The translations under genes were made by a program, and so were the position numbers. From contig NZ_KV917371.1 in the NCBI RefSeq assembly GCF_002019635.1, positions 248,001 to 312,000 on the forward strand: 64,000 nt of DNA, read 5' to 3'. This DNA comes from Metabacillus halosaccharovorans (GTDB lineage Bacteria; Bacillota; Bacilli; Bacillales; Bacillaceae). The notes beneath the pieces are model-generated. The model made no database searches. It was given only the letters and a program-made list of their open reading frames with translations, and had not been told where the DNA came from. Of the stretch, positions 8,611 to 19,932 are shown piece by piece. Numbering within the stretch: the first letter of the stretch is position 1; every line of letters begins with the position of its first letter.

Positions 8611-11451
8611 TTACTTATTCCAAGTCAATGCTTCGGTTACAATACGCTCTTGATCCTTCTTATGAATATTAGGATCACCTTCTGCAGGACTTTGTCTTCT
8701 TCTTCTGCCAATATATTTCACTGGAATTCCTTCCGGTGCAATTTCTCTCAGCTTAGCATCGATGAAGCTCCAAGCCCCCATATTTTGCGGCTCCTCCTGA
8801 ACCCAAACGATTTCTTCAAGAGAAGATAAGTTTTCTAATATTGAAAGGATTATTTTCTTAGGGAATGGATATAATTCTTCCACTCTCAACATATGCACCC
8901 AGTCTTGATTTCCATCTAAGGAATTTAATTTATCCGTTAAGTCAGTTGCGATTTTTCCTGAACATAGGACAAGTCTTTTCACTTTTTCTGGAGAATGACC
9001 AAGACCCGGTTGTTCAATAACAGGCTTGAATTCACCTTCACATAATTCATTCAAATCTGAAACAGTTTGTGGATTTCTTAACAAGCTCTTCGGCGTCATG
9101 ATAACTAGCGGTCTGACCTCTTCGCGTTTTAGCAAATCAGCCTGTCTGCGTAATATATGAAAATATTGTGCAGCACTTGTTAAATTTGCTACTTGCCAGC
9201 TATCTTCTGCAGCAAGCTGTAAAAACCTTTCAAGTCTTCCACTAGAATGCTCTGGTCCTTGCCCTTCAAATCCGTGAGGTAATAGCATGATTAGTCCGGA
9301 TTTTTGGCCCCATTTTGCACGACCTGCTGCAATAAACTGGTCAAAAAATACTTGAGCAGCATTCGCAAAGTCTCCATATTGGGCTTCCCATAAAACCAAT
9401 GTCTCTGGAGCGTACACATTGTAGCCATATTCAAAGCCAATAACCGAACCTTCAGATAATGGACTGTTATGAATAGCAAATGATGCTTTAGCATCAGACA
9501 GTTTGTGTAAAGGTGAGTAAAACTCTCCAGTATTGACATCGTGTAAAACGATATGTCTTTGAGCAAATGTTCCGCGTTGTGAATCTTGTCCAGTTAAACG
9601 AATTGGTGTTCCATCAGTAAGGATTGATGCAAATGCTAACGCCTCACCAAGTGCCCACTCTACTTTACCTTCTTCTTTAAGACCATTTGCTCTTCTTTCT
9701 AAGATTCTTTGCAGTTTAGAAAACACATTGAAATTTTCCGGCCATTTTACCAACTCGTCATTTAATTTAAGTAACTTGTCTTTGTTAACAGCTGTTTGTA
9801 ACGCAGGAAGTCCACTGTTAACAAACTTTGGTAATTTAATTTCGTGAGTTTCAGCAGCTTTTTTATCTGGAACCTTTTGATAAGCTTTATCAAGAGTTCC
9901 CTGCACTTCATCATTGATCTTTTGAATATCGTCTGACCCGAGCACATCCTCATTTTCTAGTGATTCCGCATACAATTTACGAACCGTAGGATGTTTGCGT
10001 ACTTTTTCATATAGCTGAGGCTGTGTCATTGACGGTTCATCCATTTCATTATGACCGAATCGACGATAACCAATGAGATCAATTAAGAAATCACTTTTGA
10101 ATTTTTTACGGTACTCCATTGCAATATAAACAGCTGCAATACATGCTTCAGGATCATCAGCATTCACATGGACAATTGGAATTTCGTACCCTTTTGCTAA
10201 ATCACTTGCATATTTTGTCGAGCGAGAATCACGGCTTTCTGTCGTAAACCCAATCATATTATTAGCAATAATATGGATTGTTCCACCTGTTTGATAGCCA
10301 GTTAGTTTATTTAAATTAAGAGTTTCTGCAACAATTCCTTCACCAGGAAAGGCAGCATCTCCATGAATCAAGATAGCCATCGCATCATTTACACTTTGTT
10401 TAGGATAGCCTTTCTCTGTGCGAACTTCTTGTGCGGCACGGGTGTATCCTTCAACAATAGGATCGATGAATTCTAAATGACTTGGGTTATTTGCCAATGT
10501 TACTTTAGCTCGACCAGTGCTTTCATCCATGAATTGCTTGTTTGCACCCAGATGATACTTTACATCCCCACTCCAGCCATAGTTAATGCCAATAGATCCT
10601 TCTGAAGGTACTAATTCCTTATTTGGTGCATGTTGAAACTCTGAAAAGATAATTTCATATGGTTTTCCAAGCACATGGGCCAAAACATTTAATCGTCCAC
10701 GGTGTGCCATTCCAATGTTAATAGTATCCGTACCTGCTTCAACTGCATTTGAAATCAATTCATCAAGAACAGGAACAAGCATATCTAGTCCTTCAATAGA
10801 GAAACGCTTCTGCCCTACAAATGTACGATGCAAAAATTGTTCAAATCCTTCTACTTCTGTTAATCTCTTTAAAATTGAAATCCGCTTTTCTTTCGACAGA
10901 TTTTTAAAGATTGTACCGGACTCAACCATTTTAAGAAGCCACGTTTTTTCCTCGTAATTATGTACATGGCTGAACTCAAAAGCAATAGAACCTTTGTATA
11001 CTTCTTTTAAGTACTGGTATGCCTCTAGTCCATTTGTTACATGTGCTGGAACATCCTCACATAGAAGGTGTACAGGAATATACTTTAAATCTTCCTCTGT
11101 TAAATCATATTCTTCAAGTTGCAAAAATTCATTTTTCTCTGCTGTATCCCCAAAAGGATACACAGCAGCATATAAGTGACCATATCTACGGATATTAGTT
11201 ACAAGTTTTACTGCTTCTGCTACTTTTTTCATTTTATCAGCTGAAATTGTTTCACCTTCAGCTAATGTTTGTTGATTATTAGATTTCATTTGTATAGAAG
11301 GAGAACCCCAGTTATCAAATATTTCTTTTAATTCTATATCAATAGAATTTGGATCAATTTTATATTGATCATATTGTTCCATGATATAGCCGAGGTTTGG
11401 ACCATGGAAGTCTTCCCAAGGGAAATTTTGCTTACTTGTGCCTACTGCCAT
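8611..11451 (-). CDS. odhA: 2-oxoglutarate dehydrogenase E1 component
   Basis: A 946-residue thiamine diphosphate enzyme that decarboxylates 2-oxoglutarate and passes the succinyl group to OdhB. Visible landmarks are the N-terminal [19 protein letters not shown], the substrate region [18 protein letters not shown], the TPP-binding stretch [17 protein letters not shown], and the transketolase pyrimidine domain [18 protein letters not shown]. Length matches the Bacillus family (about 940). A cre-like site overlaps the probable -35 region upstream. Confidence 0.96.
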   Translation of the reverse strand: MAVGTSKQNFPWEDFHGPNLGYIMEQYDQYKIDPNSIDIELKEIFDNWGSPSIQMKSNNQQTLAEGETISADKMKKVAEAVKLVTNIRRYGHLYAAVYPFGDTAEKNEFLQLEEYDLTEEDLKYIPVHLLCEDVPAHVTNGLEAYQYLKEVYKGSIAFEFSHVHNYEEKTWLLKMVESGTIFKNLSKEKRISILKRLTEVEGFEQFLHRTFVGQKRFSIEGLDMLVPVLDELISNAVEAGTDTINIGMAHRGRLNVLAHVLGKPYEIIFSEFQHAPNKELVPSEGSIGINYGWSGDVKYHLGANKQFMDESTGRAKVTLANNPSHLEFIDPIVEGYTRAAQEVRTEKGYPKQSVNDAMAILIHGDAAFPGEGIVAETLNLNKLTGYQTGGTIHIIANNMIGFTTESRDSRSTKYASDLAKGYEIPIVHVNADDPEACIAAVYIAMEYRKKFKSDFLIDLIGYRRFGHNEMDEPSMTQPQLYEKVRKHPTVRKLYAESLENEDVLGSDDIQKINDEVQGTLDKAYQKVPDKKAAETHEIKLPKFVNSGLPALQTAVNKDKLLKLNDELVKWPENFNVFSKLQRILERRANGLKEEGKVEWALGEALAFASILTDGTPIRLTGQDSQRGTFAQRHIVLHDVNTGEFYSPLHKLSDAKASFAIHNSPLSEGSVIGFEYGYNVYAPETLVLWEAQYGDFANAAQVFFDQFIAAGRAKWGQKSGLIMLLPHGFEGQGPEHSSGRLERFLQLAAEDSWQVANLTSAAQYFHILRRQADLLKREEVRPLVIMTPKSLLRNPQTVSDLNELCEGEFKPVIEQPGLGHSPEKVKRLVLCSGKIATDLTDKLNSLDGNQDWVHMLRVEELYPFPKKIILSILENLSSLEEIVWVQEEPQNMGAWSFIDAKLREIAPEGIPVKYIGRRRRQSPAEGDPNIHKKDQERIVTEALTWNK

Positions 11452-11547
11452 CTTACATTACCCCCAAAGATTCATAAGTGATCAGAAAAAGTATTTCTGA
11501 TACGCAGGTGAAAAAATTATTATCCTACGATATTAACCACTCTTACA

Positions 11548-11578
11548 AGTATAGTAGTATGATATTAAAACGCTTCCA
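11548..11578 (-). promoter_or_regulatory. Probable odhA promoter with overlapping cre-like site
   Basis: On the minus strand TATACT is a good -10 element (11548-11553). A TTAAAACGCTTCCA sequence at 11565-11578 differs from the catabolite-responsive consensus at two positions and covers the expected -35 position. CcpA repression of odhAB by sugar is therefore plausible. Confidence 0.45.
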
Positions 11579-11878
11579 ATGCTATTTTAACATTGGTGTC
11601 TACACATTCCAAGATAGATGATTGAAAAATTTTAAAAATTTTGGTCCTTTTTTCAATATCTATTCTTAGCGCTCTCAATTATTTAAATAATTTAAATTAT
11701 CAAATAATACCCCCTCTTCCTTACATCTATCATACTACAAATCCTTGGAAGAAAAGTACAATTTTTATTATTTTAGAGTAAATTATAATAAATTTTTCTA
11801 TGTCCAAGTGTCCCTAAAAATAGACTTATTATTGATCTATTTTTTAGATTAATTCAGCATTATCAATCTCGAAACAAT
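11579..11878. other. Gene-free AT-rich stretch between yojO and odhA
   Basis: This region has several homopolymer runs and no ORF with a ribosome site. Apart from the odhA promoter and the yojO terminator at its edges, nothing recognisable was found. Confidence 0.4.
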
Positions 11879-11908
11879 AGGACAAAATCATACTTAAGAT
11901 TTTGTCCT
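11879..11908 (-). terminator. Likely terminator of yojN-yojO
   Basis: AGGACAAAATC and GATTTTGTCCT form an 11-base-pair perfect stem just after yojO. The T run on the minus strand is weak. Confidence 0.65.
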
Positions 11909-11943
11909 ACTATAAAATACTCATAACTTTTTTATATGAACAA

Positions 11944-13863
11944 CTAGATTGTTTTTAATAACAATCTTTTTAGTAGAGGGTATAATTGTTCAGGAAGCTC
12001 CTCAATTTTTTCAACGAAAACACTGTATCTTCCATAAATATTTTGTATGGTTTTTTTGGTCGCTTCATCCACTTCATTTGTTGATAAAAAGACATTCATT
12101 ACCTCAACCCCCAACTTCCTGGCATCTAACACGGCTTCATGTGTATCAATAATCCCATTTCTTTCATAACCGGTTGCTGCCGGTTCACCATCGGAAAACA
12201 CAAGCAAAAATTTTTGCTTTTCATGTCTTTTCATTAATTGTTCGGTCATATGTCTTATTGCATACCCATCTCGATTATCTTCTTCTGGCGATAGTTGCAT
12301 AATCTCTGGTCCTGCTTGAATCTGCAGTGAATCCTTAAACGAAATAACCGTATGAAAATGGTTTGGCTGTCGGGTTTTGGAAGCTTCATTTGTGTCTTCC
12401 CAAAAACCAACAATCTGATGCGGAACTCTGACAGACTTTAATGTTTCATGAAAGAGTATAATTCCCAGCTTTGTTTGGTCCATTTTATCAAACATGGAGG
12501 CAGAACAATCAACTAAAAGAGTAAAAACAGCATCAATATCCGGTGATCTTTCCTGCTTTTTATAAAACAGTTTAGGATTTTCTTCTGTCAATAATCTTAG
12601 AAGCTTTTTGTTTAACCTCCCTATATGAAGATCAGTTCTTGGCAATGTTCTTTTATGTTCCAGTGTTTTTTGAATCATTAATTTTAATTTTTTCTGAAAT
12701 AGTAGAATATCATTTCGATCATGTTTGTATTTATCTATGTCATCTGCCGCCGGGAGCTTTGATTGAACAAATATTGGTACAGCATATTTATTTTCCTTCC
12801 CATATACAAGCTCTCCCGCGCTAGATCTTTCTTCCTTTTGCGACTCCATAGCTTCTAGCTTTGAATAATCATTTTTTTTAGCTTTCCCTGATGTCCCCTG
12901 TACCATTGCAAGTGCTTGATCTGTGTCTTCGCCTTCACGAACAGTACCATCACCATTTAGCGTTGTGTTTGTTCCTTGTTCTAAATCAAATTGTAAAAAA
13001 CTTTTGGTTGGCTTGCTCGTTTCACTATGCCAGGTTGGAAGTTTGTCACTATGGACATCTTCATCACCTTTTTTAGCATTTTCGATTTGATCTTTATTTT
13101 TTAATTTAGATTTTCTCTTTAACTCATCAAAAAGACTTGAAGCTTTTATTGATTCGTACGGAAGATCAGCTAAATAAAAATAAGTATTAAGCATGTCCTT
13201 ATCCAGAAGCTCTTCTAAAATATCAACTACATTTAAAACAATCTTAATAATGTGTGAGGTTGAAGAGGCTTCAAAAATTTGAAAGATTTGAGTTTGAATA
13301 TAAGGTAATGTACGATCTAGGTTTTCTGACAGGGCTGGAACCTGTTCCATTGTAGATTCTGCTGTCAGGATTAGATAGAGTGCGTTAAATAGAGCGTCGG
13401 TTAAAATATTACGTTCCTTATGAATAATTAGTTGGCTTTGAAAATGTCTACGGTATAGCTTTTTTCTTAAGTAAAATGCCGTTTTTGTACCTGGTCTTTC
13501 TTTTATACACACCTCTTCTATTCGAAGATCTTCCAGCAACATACAAAGTTGTTTGGCAAAACTATTAAGCTTTAAAGGCCTTACCCTTTGTAAAAATAGA
13601 CCAAGCTCTCGAAAATCTGTATGAAAATAATTCCCAATACTCCGAAGATAAACATCACTTTTTAATGCTAATTCTGTCTCGGATTTTTCACGATGATCCC
13701 AGAAATGACTAACATAAATCTTTTTTTCAAATGGATCTAAATAAGATTGGACACTATAATCCACTTCCAAATCACGATTCTTTGTAAGTCCTTTGGAAAG
13801 ATCAGATAATTCCATAAAAAGAAATGAATCAACTTGTTGATCGTTGAACTTAATAAATCTCAA
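11944..13863 (-). CDS. yojO: VWA-domain protein, partner of MoxR ATPase YojN
   Basis: The product has a C-terminal von Willebrand factor A domain with an intact MIDAS motif, DCSAS, in LLVDCSASMFDKM at about residues 465-477. A long, charged N-terminal region precedes it. A TTG start at 13863 is chosen because GAGTGAGG lies eight bases upstream; it gives 639 residues, matching the B. subtilis length. The longer open frame overlaps yojN. MoxR/VWA pairs act as chaperone-like systems that insert cofactors or remodel protein complexes; proximity to odhAB may reflect a link, but the client is unknown. Confidence 0.85.
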   Translation of the reverse strand: MRFIKFNDQQVDSFLFMELSDLSKGLTKNRDLEVDYSVQSYLDPFEKKIYVSHFWDHREKSETELALKSDVYLRSIGNYFHTDFRELGLFLQRVRPLKLNSFAKQLCMLLEDLRIEEVCIKERPGTKTAFYLRKKLYRRHFQSQLIIHKERNILTDALFNALYLILTAESTMEQVPALSENLDRTLPYIQTQIFQIFEASSTSHIIKIVLNVVDILEELLDKDMLNTYFYLADLPYESIKASSLFDELKRKSKLKNKDQIENAKKGDEDVHSDKLPTWHSETSKPTKSFLQFDLEQGTNTTLNGDGTVREGEDTDQALAMVQGTSGKAKKNDYSKLEAMESQKEERSSAGELVYGKENKYAVPIFVQSKLPAADDIDKYKHDRNDILLFQKKLKLMIQKTLEHKRTLPRTDLHIGRLNKKLLRLLTEENPKLFYKKQERSPDIDAVFTLLVDCSASMFDKMDQTKLGIILFHETLKSVRVPHQIVGFWEDTNEASKTRQPNHFHTVISFKDSLQIQAGPEIMQLSPEEDNRDGYAIRHMTEQLMKRHEKQKFLLVFSDGEPAATGYERNGIIDTHEAVLDARKLGVEVMNVFLSTNEVDEATKKTIQNIYGRYSVFVEKIEELPEQLYPLLKRLLLKTI

Positions 13864-13873
13864 AACCAAAACC

Positions 13874-14761
13874 TCACTCAAATAGAGTTTCAGCCACATT
13901 TCTAATGGCTGCTTTTTCTCTTTCATCATCCAGCTTTTCAACAATTCCTCTTTCGACAGCACGTTTTGGAGGGAGATAGCAAGCTAAATCACATGTATCA
14001 ATTAGTGCCCTTATTGATGCAGCTTCTTCTGACACCTGTCCATTTTGGACAAGACTTAACAAATCGGCTGACAACTTTGTAAATGTTTTAATTAATGCTG
14101 GATCTGTAAGCTTGGATTGTTTTTCAAGAACCGATTTCAATTCATCGTCTTGTATATATGGAACTTCAATGACAACAAAACGGTTTTTTAATGCTTCATT
14201 TAAGGGTACTGTTCCAACATATCCTTCATTTATCGCAGCAATAACTCCAAAGTGCTCATGAGATCTCACAACTTCCCCTGTAAATGGATTTGTAATCATT
14301 CTTCGATAATCCAGTACCCCATTTAAAATAGGTAGTGTTTCCGGTTTTGCCATATTAATTTCATCGATATAAAGGAGATGTCCTTTTTTCATCGCTTTCA
14401 CAACAGGTCCTGCAATAAATTCAATTGAAGTTCCACTTTGTGTGTTTTCAATTGTTTTAAATCCTAATAGTGCTTCTGCATCTAAATCAACAGAACAGTT
14501 AATACTATGCATCGGCTGATGAAATAGATTTGATAGAGTTTCAGCAAGTTTGGTTTTTCCTGATCCTGTTGGACCTTTTAATAAAACATTTTTTCCTAGA
14601 GCTAATGCAATCATTGCATCATAAATAATAGAATTATCAGTTGGAGTATATCCGCTCTCACCGATTAATAATTCATCACCCTCATGTATCTCTCTTGTTG
14701 ATCTATCTTTTATTAACTTTTGAATGTCAGTTGGTAATTGATAAGCTTCTATGTTTTTCAT
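13874..14761 (-). CDS. yojN: MoxR-family AAA+ ATPase
   Basis: The 295-residue ATPase has Walker A GPTGSGKT at about residues 61-68 and Walker [11 protein letters not shown] at about residues 123-132. It also has the sensor region [10 protein letters not shown] and an arginine-finger region ([11 protein letters not shown]). It ends ten bases before the yojO start and both lie in one operon. Like other MoxR/CbbQ-type proteins it probably works with the VWA protein YojO to remodel a target complex. Confidence 0.9.
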   Translation of the reverse strand: MKNIEAYQLPTDIQKLIKDRSTREIHEGDELLIGESGYTPTDNSIIYDAMIALALGKNVLLKGPTGSGKTKLAETLSNLFHQPMHSINCSVDLDAEALLGFKTIENTQSGTSIEFIAGPVVKAMKKGHLLYIDEINMAKPETLPILNGVLDYRRMITNPFTGEVVRSHEHFGVIAAINEGYVGTVPLNEALKNRFVVIEVPYIQDDELKSVLEKQSKLTDPALIKTFTKLSADLLSLVQNGQVSEEAASIRALIDTCDLACYLPPKRAVERGIVEKLDDEREKAAIRNVAETLFE

Positions 14762-14907
14762 TTTAGACCTTCCTTTTATACCTTTTTCAAACGTTTATAC
14801 CAATCATGAGTATACTAAAAAGATTGTAAGTATTCAAAGTTTACGAAAGTACTTTAGGTGGTAATTAATAACTAAAATCCCCCCCTTTTTTTATCTCAAA
14901 AAAAAAT

Positions 14908-14927
14908 AGAATCCTAAAGGATTCTAT
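14908..14927 (-). terminator. Terminator of cwlS
   Basis: TAGAATCC and GGATTCTA flank a four-base loop and precede nine T residues on the minus strand. The stem overlaps the last codon of cwlS. Confidence 0.85.
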
Positions 14928-15988
14928 AAATAGCGTTTAGCACCGAGATAGCGCTGCTTCCAATATGAATTATCCAGTTTACTTATCGTAACTCCTGAGC
15001 TGCTGGCATGAATAAATTCATTATTTCCTAAATAAATTCCCATATGTGATGGACCTGCCTTATATGTAGTAAAGAAGACAAAATCTCCTACTGCAGGATT
15101 GTTTACAGATTTCATCGTATCCCAATAACCCGCTGTACTTAAGCGAGACACAGATGTAACTTTATTTAGAACATAATAAATAAATCCACTGCAATCAAAA
15201 CCACTTGGTGTATTTCCAGCCCAACGGTATGGAGTTCCCATTAGTGATTTTGCTTCACTTATCATTGTGTCAATTTTTGAGGATTGATTTTGTGATTGCG
15301 AAGGTTTTGAAACAGTATTATTTGTATCTTGACTAATTGTTTTGTCACCATTCAATTTTAAAACCTGACCAACTCGAATAACATCTGATTTAAGATTATT
15401 TGCTACTTTTATTTCTGCAATCGTTAAGTCAAATTTATTGGCTATTTTCCATAAAGAATCACCTGGTAAAACCTTGTATGTAGAAACGACATTTGATGAA
15501 CCTTGCTCAGGTTTATTGTTGCTAACCGTTTCTTCATTTTTCTGAGTAGTTTGACCGGCTTGTTTTTTCACCGATAATTTTTGACCCACGCGGATAAGGT
15601 CACTTGTTAAGTTGTTTAGATTCTTTAGCTCAGCAACTGATGTATTATGTGCTCTAGCAATCACCCATAATGAATCTCCGCTTTTTACAGTATATGTTAC
15701 ATTTTTAGCTGATGTTGATGAAGAAGAACTCGATGTTGTACTATTACTAGATTGTTTATTTGTAGTAGTAGATGTTTTAACCTTGAGAACTTGTCCAACC
15801 TGAAGAAAGTCACTATTTAATGAATTCCATTGCTTAAGGTTGCTAACTGTTGTATCATACTCCCTTGACAAATCCCAAAGTGTATCACCACTTTTCACTT
15901 TAATTTTTTCATCTGCTGCAGCGACTGAAGCAAATAATGATGACCCAACAACTGCTGTTGCTGTCAATCCTAATATTTTTTGTTTCAT
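14924..15988 (-). CDS. cwlS: Secreted D,L-endopeptidase with three LysM repeats
   Basis: The 354-residue protein has a signal peptide ([23 protein letters not shown]). Three LysM cell-wall binding repeats follow, at about residues 28-70, 97-140 and 169-212, each starting [10 protein letters not shown] or similar, separated by Ser/Thr/Asn/Gln-rich linkers. The C-terminal NlpC/P60 domain has its catalytic Cys in [12 protein letters not shown] and His in [10 protein letters not shown]. It cuts the D-Glu-mDAP bond in peptidoglycan, mainly at cell separation. The position beside yojN and cdaS fits B. subtilis CwlS, which usually has four LysM repeats; this one has three. Confidence 0.88.
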   Translation of the reverse strand: MKQKILGLTATAVVGSSLFASVAAADEKIKVKSGDTLWDLSREYDTTVSNLKQWNSLNSDFLQVGQVLKVKTSTTTNKQSSNSTTSSSSSSTSAKNVTYTVKSGDSLWVIARAHNTSVAELKNLNNLTSDLIRVGQKLSVKKQAGQTTQKNEETVSNNKPEQGSSNVVSTYKVLPGDSLWKIANKFDLTIAEIKVANNLKSDVIRVGQVLKLNGDKTISQDTNNTVSKPSQSQNQSSKIDTMISEAKSLMGTPYRWAGNTPSGFDCSGFIYYVLNKVTSVSRLSTAGYWDTMKSVNNPAVGDFVFFTTYKAGPSHMGIYLGNNEFIHASSSGVTISKLDNSYWKQRYLGAKRYL

Positions 15989-16200
15989 TTCTACTATTAC
16001 CTCCTACTCATCATAAGCTTAGTTTAATAGATTATCAGACATAAAACTACATATTTATAAATAAATTTAATAAAAACAGGTAAAATGATACAGATCCTTC
16101 CTTTTTACTATACAAAATTTTACATAGACAGACAATCATTCTATTTCTGCTTTCCGACTCGCTTCTTAATCTATTATCCTTTTAATTTTTATTAAACAAA

Positions 16201-16228
16201 AAAAGTCAGAAACTGTGTTCTGACTTTT
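16201..16228 (-). terminator. Terminator of cdaS
   Basis: AAAAGTCAGAA and TTCTGACTTTT form an 11-base-pair stem followed by T residues on the minus strand. Confidence 0.85.
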
Positions 16229-16240
16229 ATATCATTATTT

Positions 16241-16867
16241 TTATTTGAGACTGGATTCAGGTGAGATAATAGGATAAAGGATTCCCCCTAGTGCAAACGA
16301 CATTTTTCCTGTTTCTTCTGAAATGATGAGTACTAAAGCATCGGTCATCTCCGTAAGGCCAATACCTGCCCTATGTCTTGTTCCTACTTTCTCTGAACCA
16401 AAATCCTGGTTTGTTAAAGGCAATACATTGGCAGCGGAAATAATATAATCTCCCTTCACTATTATTGCTCCATCATGCAAAGGATTTCCAGGATAGAAAA
16501 TACTTTCGATTAAGCGATTGGAGATCGTTGCATTTAATGGAATGCCTCCCTGAATATGGCCAGAAACTGGGTTTTCTCTTTCTACAACAATTAATGCCCC
16601 GTGTCTTTTTTCAGCCAGATTTTGAATCGCCTTAGCGATCTCTATGTATTGAGTTGTGAATTTTTCTATATAAGCTTTTAAATAAAAGAAAGACGCGGAA
16701 GATTGTATTTCATTAAAGAGATCTCTTATATGAGCAAGCTCACATAAGAGACAATATTCTTTCTCACCCAGTGAATTTCTCATTGTTTGTGTTTCATCAA
16801 TTATTTGACTTAGGTGAACAGCAATGTGATGTTTGATAGATGTAAATGTTTGATTTTGTTCCAAAAT
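16241..16867 (-). CDS. cdaS: Sporulation-specific diadenylate cyclase
   Basis: The product has an N-terminal helical pair (residues 1-65) and a DisA_N diadenylate cyclase domain. Both catalytic motifs are intact: DGA in PLHDGAIIV and RHR in VGTRHRAGIGL. It makes c-di-AMP from two ATP; in B. subtilis CdaS acts in the forespore and affects germination. A TTG start at 16867 (208 residues) is preferred because AAGGGAGGA lies nine bases upstream and the length agrees with the family. An upstream ATG at 16900 would add 11 residues. Confidence 0.92.
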   Translation of the reverse strand: MLEQNQTFTSIKHHIAVHLSQIIDETQTMRNSLGEKEYCLLCELAHIRDLFNEIQSSASFFYLKAYIEKFTTQYIEIAKAIQNLAEKRHGALIVVERENPVSGHIQGGIPLNATISNRLIESIFYPGNPLHDGAIIVKGDYIISAANVLPLTNQDFGSEKVGTRHRAGIGLTEMTDALVLIISEETGKMSFALGGILYPIISPESSLK

Positions 16868-16977
16868 GCTCAATCCTCCCTTTTGATTAGTCTTTTTCAT
16901 TCATGCTATTTTATGATTTTTTTACTTTGTGTATTTTTTCCATTTATCGAACCATACTACATATAGGAGGTGTACGC

Positions 16978-17100
16978 ATGATTACTCAAAAGATTCTTCA
17001 ATATACCTTTAGTATTTTAGGTGTCATATCCTTAGGTTTTTTTTATTATCAAATGTTTAAAGGTGAGTCACGTAAATCTGATAACAATCAGCCGAAATAA
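16978..17100 (+). CDS. Small single-pass membrane protein, 40 residues
   Basis: A strong ribosome site, ATAGGAGGTG, precedes the ATG. The peptide has one hydrophobic helix (ILGVISLGFFYYQMF) and a charged C-terminus rich in Lys and Asn. It lies 62 bases before the MATE gene in the same direction. I do not recognise the family. The ribosome site and codon pattern support translation. Confidence 0.6.
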   Translation: MITQKILQYTFSILGVISLGFFYYQMFKGESRKSDNNQPK

Positions 17101-17162
17101 ACTACTATTTGTCTTTTTCATGTTATAATGCAACAGGTATCTTTTTGAAATGAGGATGTAAC

Positions 17163-18533
17163 ATGAAAATGAAAATTAACGTAATACACAAGAAAAAAAT
17201 AATTTATCTTTCAAGTATCTTATTCCCGATTCTCATCACTCAACTAGGTCTTTTTTCGATGAATTTTTTTGACACAACTATGTCAGGCAAAGTACATCCA
17301 AATGACTTAGCGGGTGTTGCGATTGGATCCAGTTTATGGGTTCCCGTTTATACCGGTTTAAGTGGAATTTTATTATCGGTAACCCCTATTGTTGCCCAGC
17401 TAGTCGGGGCAAAAAAAACAAAAGATGTTCCGTTTATGGTAGTTCAAGGCCTGTATGTTAGCATTTTTATTTCCGTTCTTATTCTTATTTTAGGTTTTTT
17501 TGTATTGGATCCCATCTTATTAAATATGGGTCTTGAAAATGAGGTTCGCTATATAGCCAAGTGGTATTTAATTTCATTATCACTGGGGATTTTCCCTTTA
17601 TTTTTATACGCAGTGTTAAGATGTTTTATTGATGCGTTGGGGTTTACAAGAGTAACAATGATTATCACACTTACTTCCTTACCAATAAACTTTGTATTCA
17701 ACTACTTGTTTATCTTTGGGAAATTTGGATTTCCTGCTCTTGGGGGAATAGGTGCCGGTATTGCATCTGCCATAACTTATTGGTGTATTACGGCAATTGC
17801 AATCTTTATCGTTAACAAACGATCTCCTTTTAAGGAGTACTATATTTTTAAGACGTTCTTTCCTATTTCTTTTAAGGCATGGGGAGAAATTTTAAAAATA
17901 GGTGTACCTATTGGACTTTCCATATTCTTTGAAACTAGTATTTTTGCTGCTGTTACACTACTGATGAGTCAATATCACACCGTTACAATTGCCTCACATC
18001 AGGCAGCCATTAATTTTGCTTCTTTTCTTTACATGCTTCCGTTAAGTATTTCTTTAGCTCTTACTATTGTCGTCGGACAAGAAGTTGGGGCAAAAAGAAT
18101 AAGGGATGCAAGACAATACAGCTATATAGGTATAGGATTAGCGCTCATGCTTTCCCTCATTTCTGCTGCACTGATTTATTTCTTTAGACCGGAAGTTGCG
18201 TCACTTTATACTTCTGATAATGCCGTACTTAAGCTAACACAGGATTTCTTAATTTATGCGATTTTCTTTCAATTATCGGATGCGATAGCTGCACCAATCC
18301 AAGGTATCCTAAGAGGATATAAAGATGTAAATGTAACATTTATTATGGCTCTCATTTCTTATTGGGTAATCGGACTTCCAGTTGGATATCTTGTTGCTAC
18401 GTATACTCCTTTGGATGCGTTCGGATATTGGATTGGTCTTATATCTGGGCTTGCCGCTGGAGCAATCGGATTATCTTTTCGACTATTTAAAATCCAACGA
18501 AAATATGAAGTGTTAATTACAGAAGATAATTAG
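17163..18533 (+). CDS. yojI: MATE family multidrug/cation exporter
   Basis: A 456-residue protein with 12 predicted helices in two homologous halves. It starts with the MATE-type [20 protein letters not shown] and contains the conserved [16 protein letters not shown] loop and, in the second half, [18 protein letters not shown] proteins export cationic drugs by Na+ or H+ antiport. The location next to cdaS fits B. subtilis YojI (NorM-like). GAGGATG precedes the start codon. Confidence 0.92.
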   Translation: MKMKINVIHKKKIIYLSSILFPILITQLGLFSMNFFDTTMSGKVHPNDLAGVAIGSSLWVPVYTGLSGILLSVTPIVAQLVGAKKTKDVPFMVVQGLYVSIFISVLILILGFFVLDPILLNMGLENEVRYIAKWYLISLSLGIFPLFLYAVLRCFIDALGFTRVTMIITLTSLPINFVFNYLFIFGKFGFPALGGIGAGIASAITYWCITAIAIFIVNKRSPFKEYYIFKTFFPISFKAWGEILKIGVPIGLSIFFETSIFAAVTLLMSQYHTVTIASHQAAINFASFLYMLPLSISLALTIVVGQEVGAKRIRDARQYSYIGIGLALMLSLISAALIYFFRPEVASLYTSDNAVLKLTQDFLIYAIFFQLSDAIAAPIQGILRGYKDVNVTFIMALISYWVIGLPVGYLVATYTPLDAFGYWIGLISGLAAGAIGLSFRLFKIQRKYEVLITEDN

Positions 18534-18710
18534 AACCCAGATTATCGCCAAATTTCAATCACAAAGTTTCTGTTTTTACCTTACCCAACCATAAAAAAGA
18601 GTGTCTTATCTTCAGATGAAGTATGGACTAACCTAAATTAGTGAGACAATATAAAACACCTACGTAAATGTTACACTGTAAACAGGTACATTTATCGGAG
18701 GTGTTTTTGC

Positions 18711-19028
18711 GTGGGCAAAAATGTGTATACAAGTGAAATTAAATGGGCGGTTGTAAAAGATAAACTTGAAGGAAGGTTAACCACAAAAGAAATCATGGAA
18801 AAGTACAATATAAAAAATAAATCACAAGTTGAGACCTGGATGAGATGGTATAAGAAGGGCGAGATCTATCGATTTGATCAACCAATTGGGAAACAATATA
18901 CGTTTGGTCATGGACCAGAATCCGCGAGAGAGGATGAACGAATTAACAACCAAGTTACCCACTTGAAAATGGAGAATGAAATCTTAAAAAAGTATTTAGC
19001 GATGAAAAAGGAGTGGATAAAAGAGTAG
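18711..19028 (+). CDS. IS3-family transposase OrfA (HTH protein)
   Basis: A 105-residue protein with a helix-turn-helix (SEIKWAVVKDKLEGRLTTKE) and a C-terminal leucine-zipper helix (NQVTHLKMENEILKKYLAM), as expected for OrfA. GTG start with GGAGGTG upstream. A slippery heptamer A AAA AAG at 18986-18992 is in the right phase for -1 frameshifting into orfB, and the -1 frame is open from there on. This would give the OrfAB fusion that acts as transposase. Confidence 0.9.
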   Translation: MGKNVYTSEIKWAVVKDKLEGRLTTKEIMEKYNIKNKSQVETWMRWYKKGEIYRFDQPIGKQYTFGHGPESAREDERINNQVTHLKMENEILKKYLAMKKEWIKE

Positions 19029-19873
19029 TCGTACAGCTAGTAGGAGAACTGCGTAAACAATACAGCGTAATAGCTATTTTAAAAGTTTTAGAGATTCCTC
19101 GTTCTACATATTACCGTTGGTCGAATGGAGTTAACGAATACAAGAATGAACATGAGGATTTAATTATTGAGATATGTAAATCGACTAACTATAGAAATGG
19201 GCATCGTAAGATAAGGTCTATTTTAAAGCGTAAGCATCATATCCACTTAAATCGGAATACGGTCCAAAAAATCATGCAAAAACATCACTTACAGTGTAAA
19301 GTGAAACCGAAACGCAAATGGAAATCTCAAGGGGGAAGTGAAGTAATTGCTCCCAATATCCTTAATCGAGATTTCAGTGCAAGTAAACCAAATGAAAAAT
19401 GGGTTACGGACATTACGTATCTTCAATACGGCAGTGAAACGTTATATCTTTCAACAATCATAGATCTGTTTAATAATGAAATCGTTGCTTATAAACTTTA
19501 TAATCACCAACAAATACCATTAGTAATTGACACACTGGAGGCTGCCTTAATCAAACGTGAGTATCCGGAAGGAGTCATTATCCATTCTGATCAAGGTAGC
19601 GTATATACTTCCTATACTTTTCAAAATTACGTGAAAGAAAATCATTTGATCGGAAGTATGTCTAGGAGGGGAAATTGTTGGGACAACGCAGTAATTGAAT
19701 CGTTTCATTCTAATTTAAAAACAGAGGAATTTCAGTATTGTAAGTTTAATTCTTTAGCCAATTTGGAGGTAGTATCAAAGATTGATCATTATATCTATCA
19801 CTATAATGAGGAAAGAATTCAAGAAAAATTAGGCTACCTCACCCCAAAAGAATTCGGAGTTATGGCAGCCTAA
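19013..19873 (+). CDS. IS3-family transposase OrfB (DDE integrase domain)
   Basis: The 286-residue frame has an HTH_21 region (YRNGHRKIRSILKRKHHIHL) and an rve integrase core. The catalytic triad is readable: Asp in KWVTDITYL, Asp in VIIHSDQGSVY and Glu in WDNAVIESFHSNLKTE. It is probably made mainly as an OrfAB fusion by frameshifting; a GTG at 19013 could start OrfB alone. No stop codon or frameshift damages the frame. Confidence 0.93.
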   Translation: MDKRVVVQLVGELRKQYSVIAILKVLEIPRSTYYRWSNGVNEYKNEHEDLIIEICKSTNYRNGHRKIRSILKRKHHIHLNRNTVQKIMQKHHLQCKVKPKRKWKSQGGSEVIAPNILNRDFSASKPNEKWVTDITYLQYGSETLYLSTIIDLFNNEIVAYKLYNHQQIPLVIDTLEAALIKREYPEGVIIHSDQGSVYTSYTFQNYVKENHLIGSMSRRGNCWDNAVIESFHSNLKTEEFQYCKFNSLANLEVVSKIDHYIYHYNEERIQEKLGYLTPKEFGVMAA

Positions 19874-19932
19874 TAAAAGGGGGTGTTTTATATGTGTCTC
19901 ATATAGCTAGGTAAGTTCAAAGGCCATCTTTT

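Larger units (their letters stand above)
18624..19919 (+). mobile_element. IS3-family insertion sequence
   Basis: Two overlapping frames (orfA and orfB) are bounded by imperfect inverted ends. The left end TGGACTAACC matches the inverted right end TGAACTTACC. Further in, TGAGACAATATAAAACACC matches TGAGACACATATAAAACACC. The element is about 1296 bp and ends in TG...CA. AAG at 18619-18621 and 19920-19922 could be the target duplication if two extra left bases belong to the element; this is not certain. It appears intact and potentially active. Confidence 0.88.

Noticed and set aside
13863-13962. Longer start for yojO overlapping yojN
   Set aside because: The extra residues are out of line with the family length, and a ribosome site with a TTG start exists right after the yojN stop.
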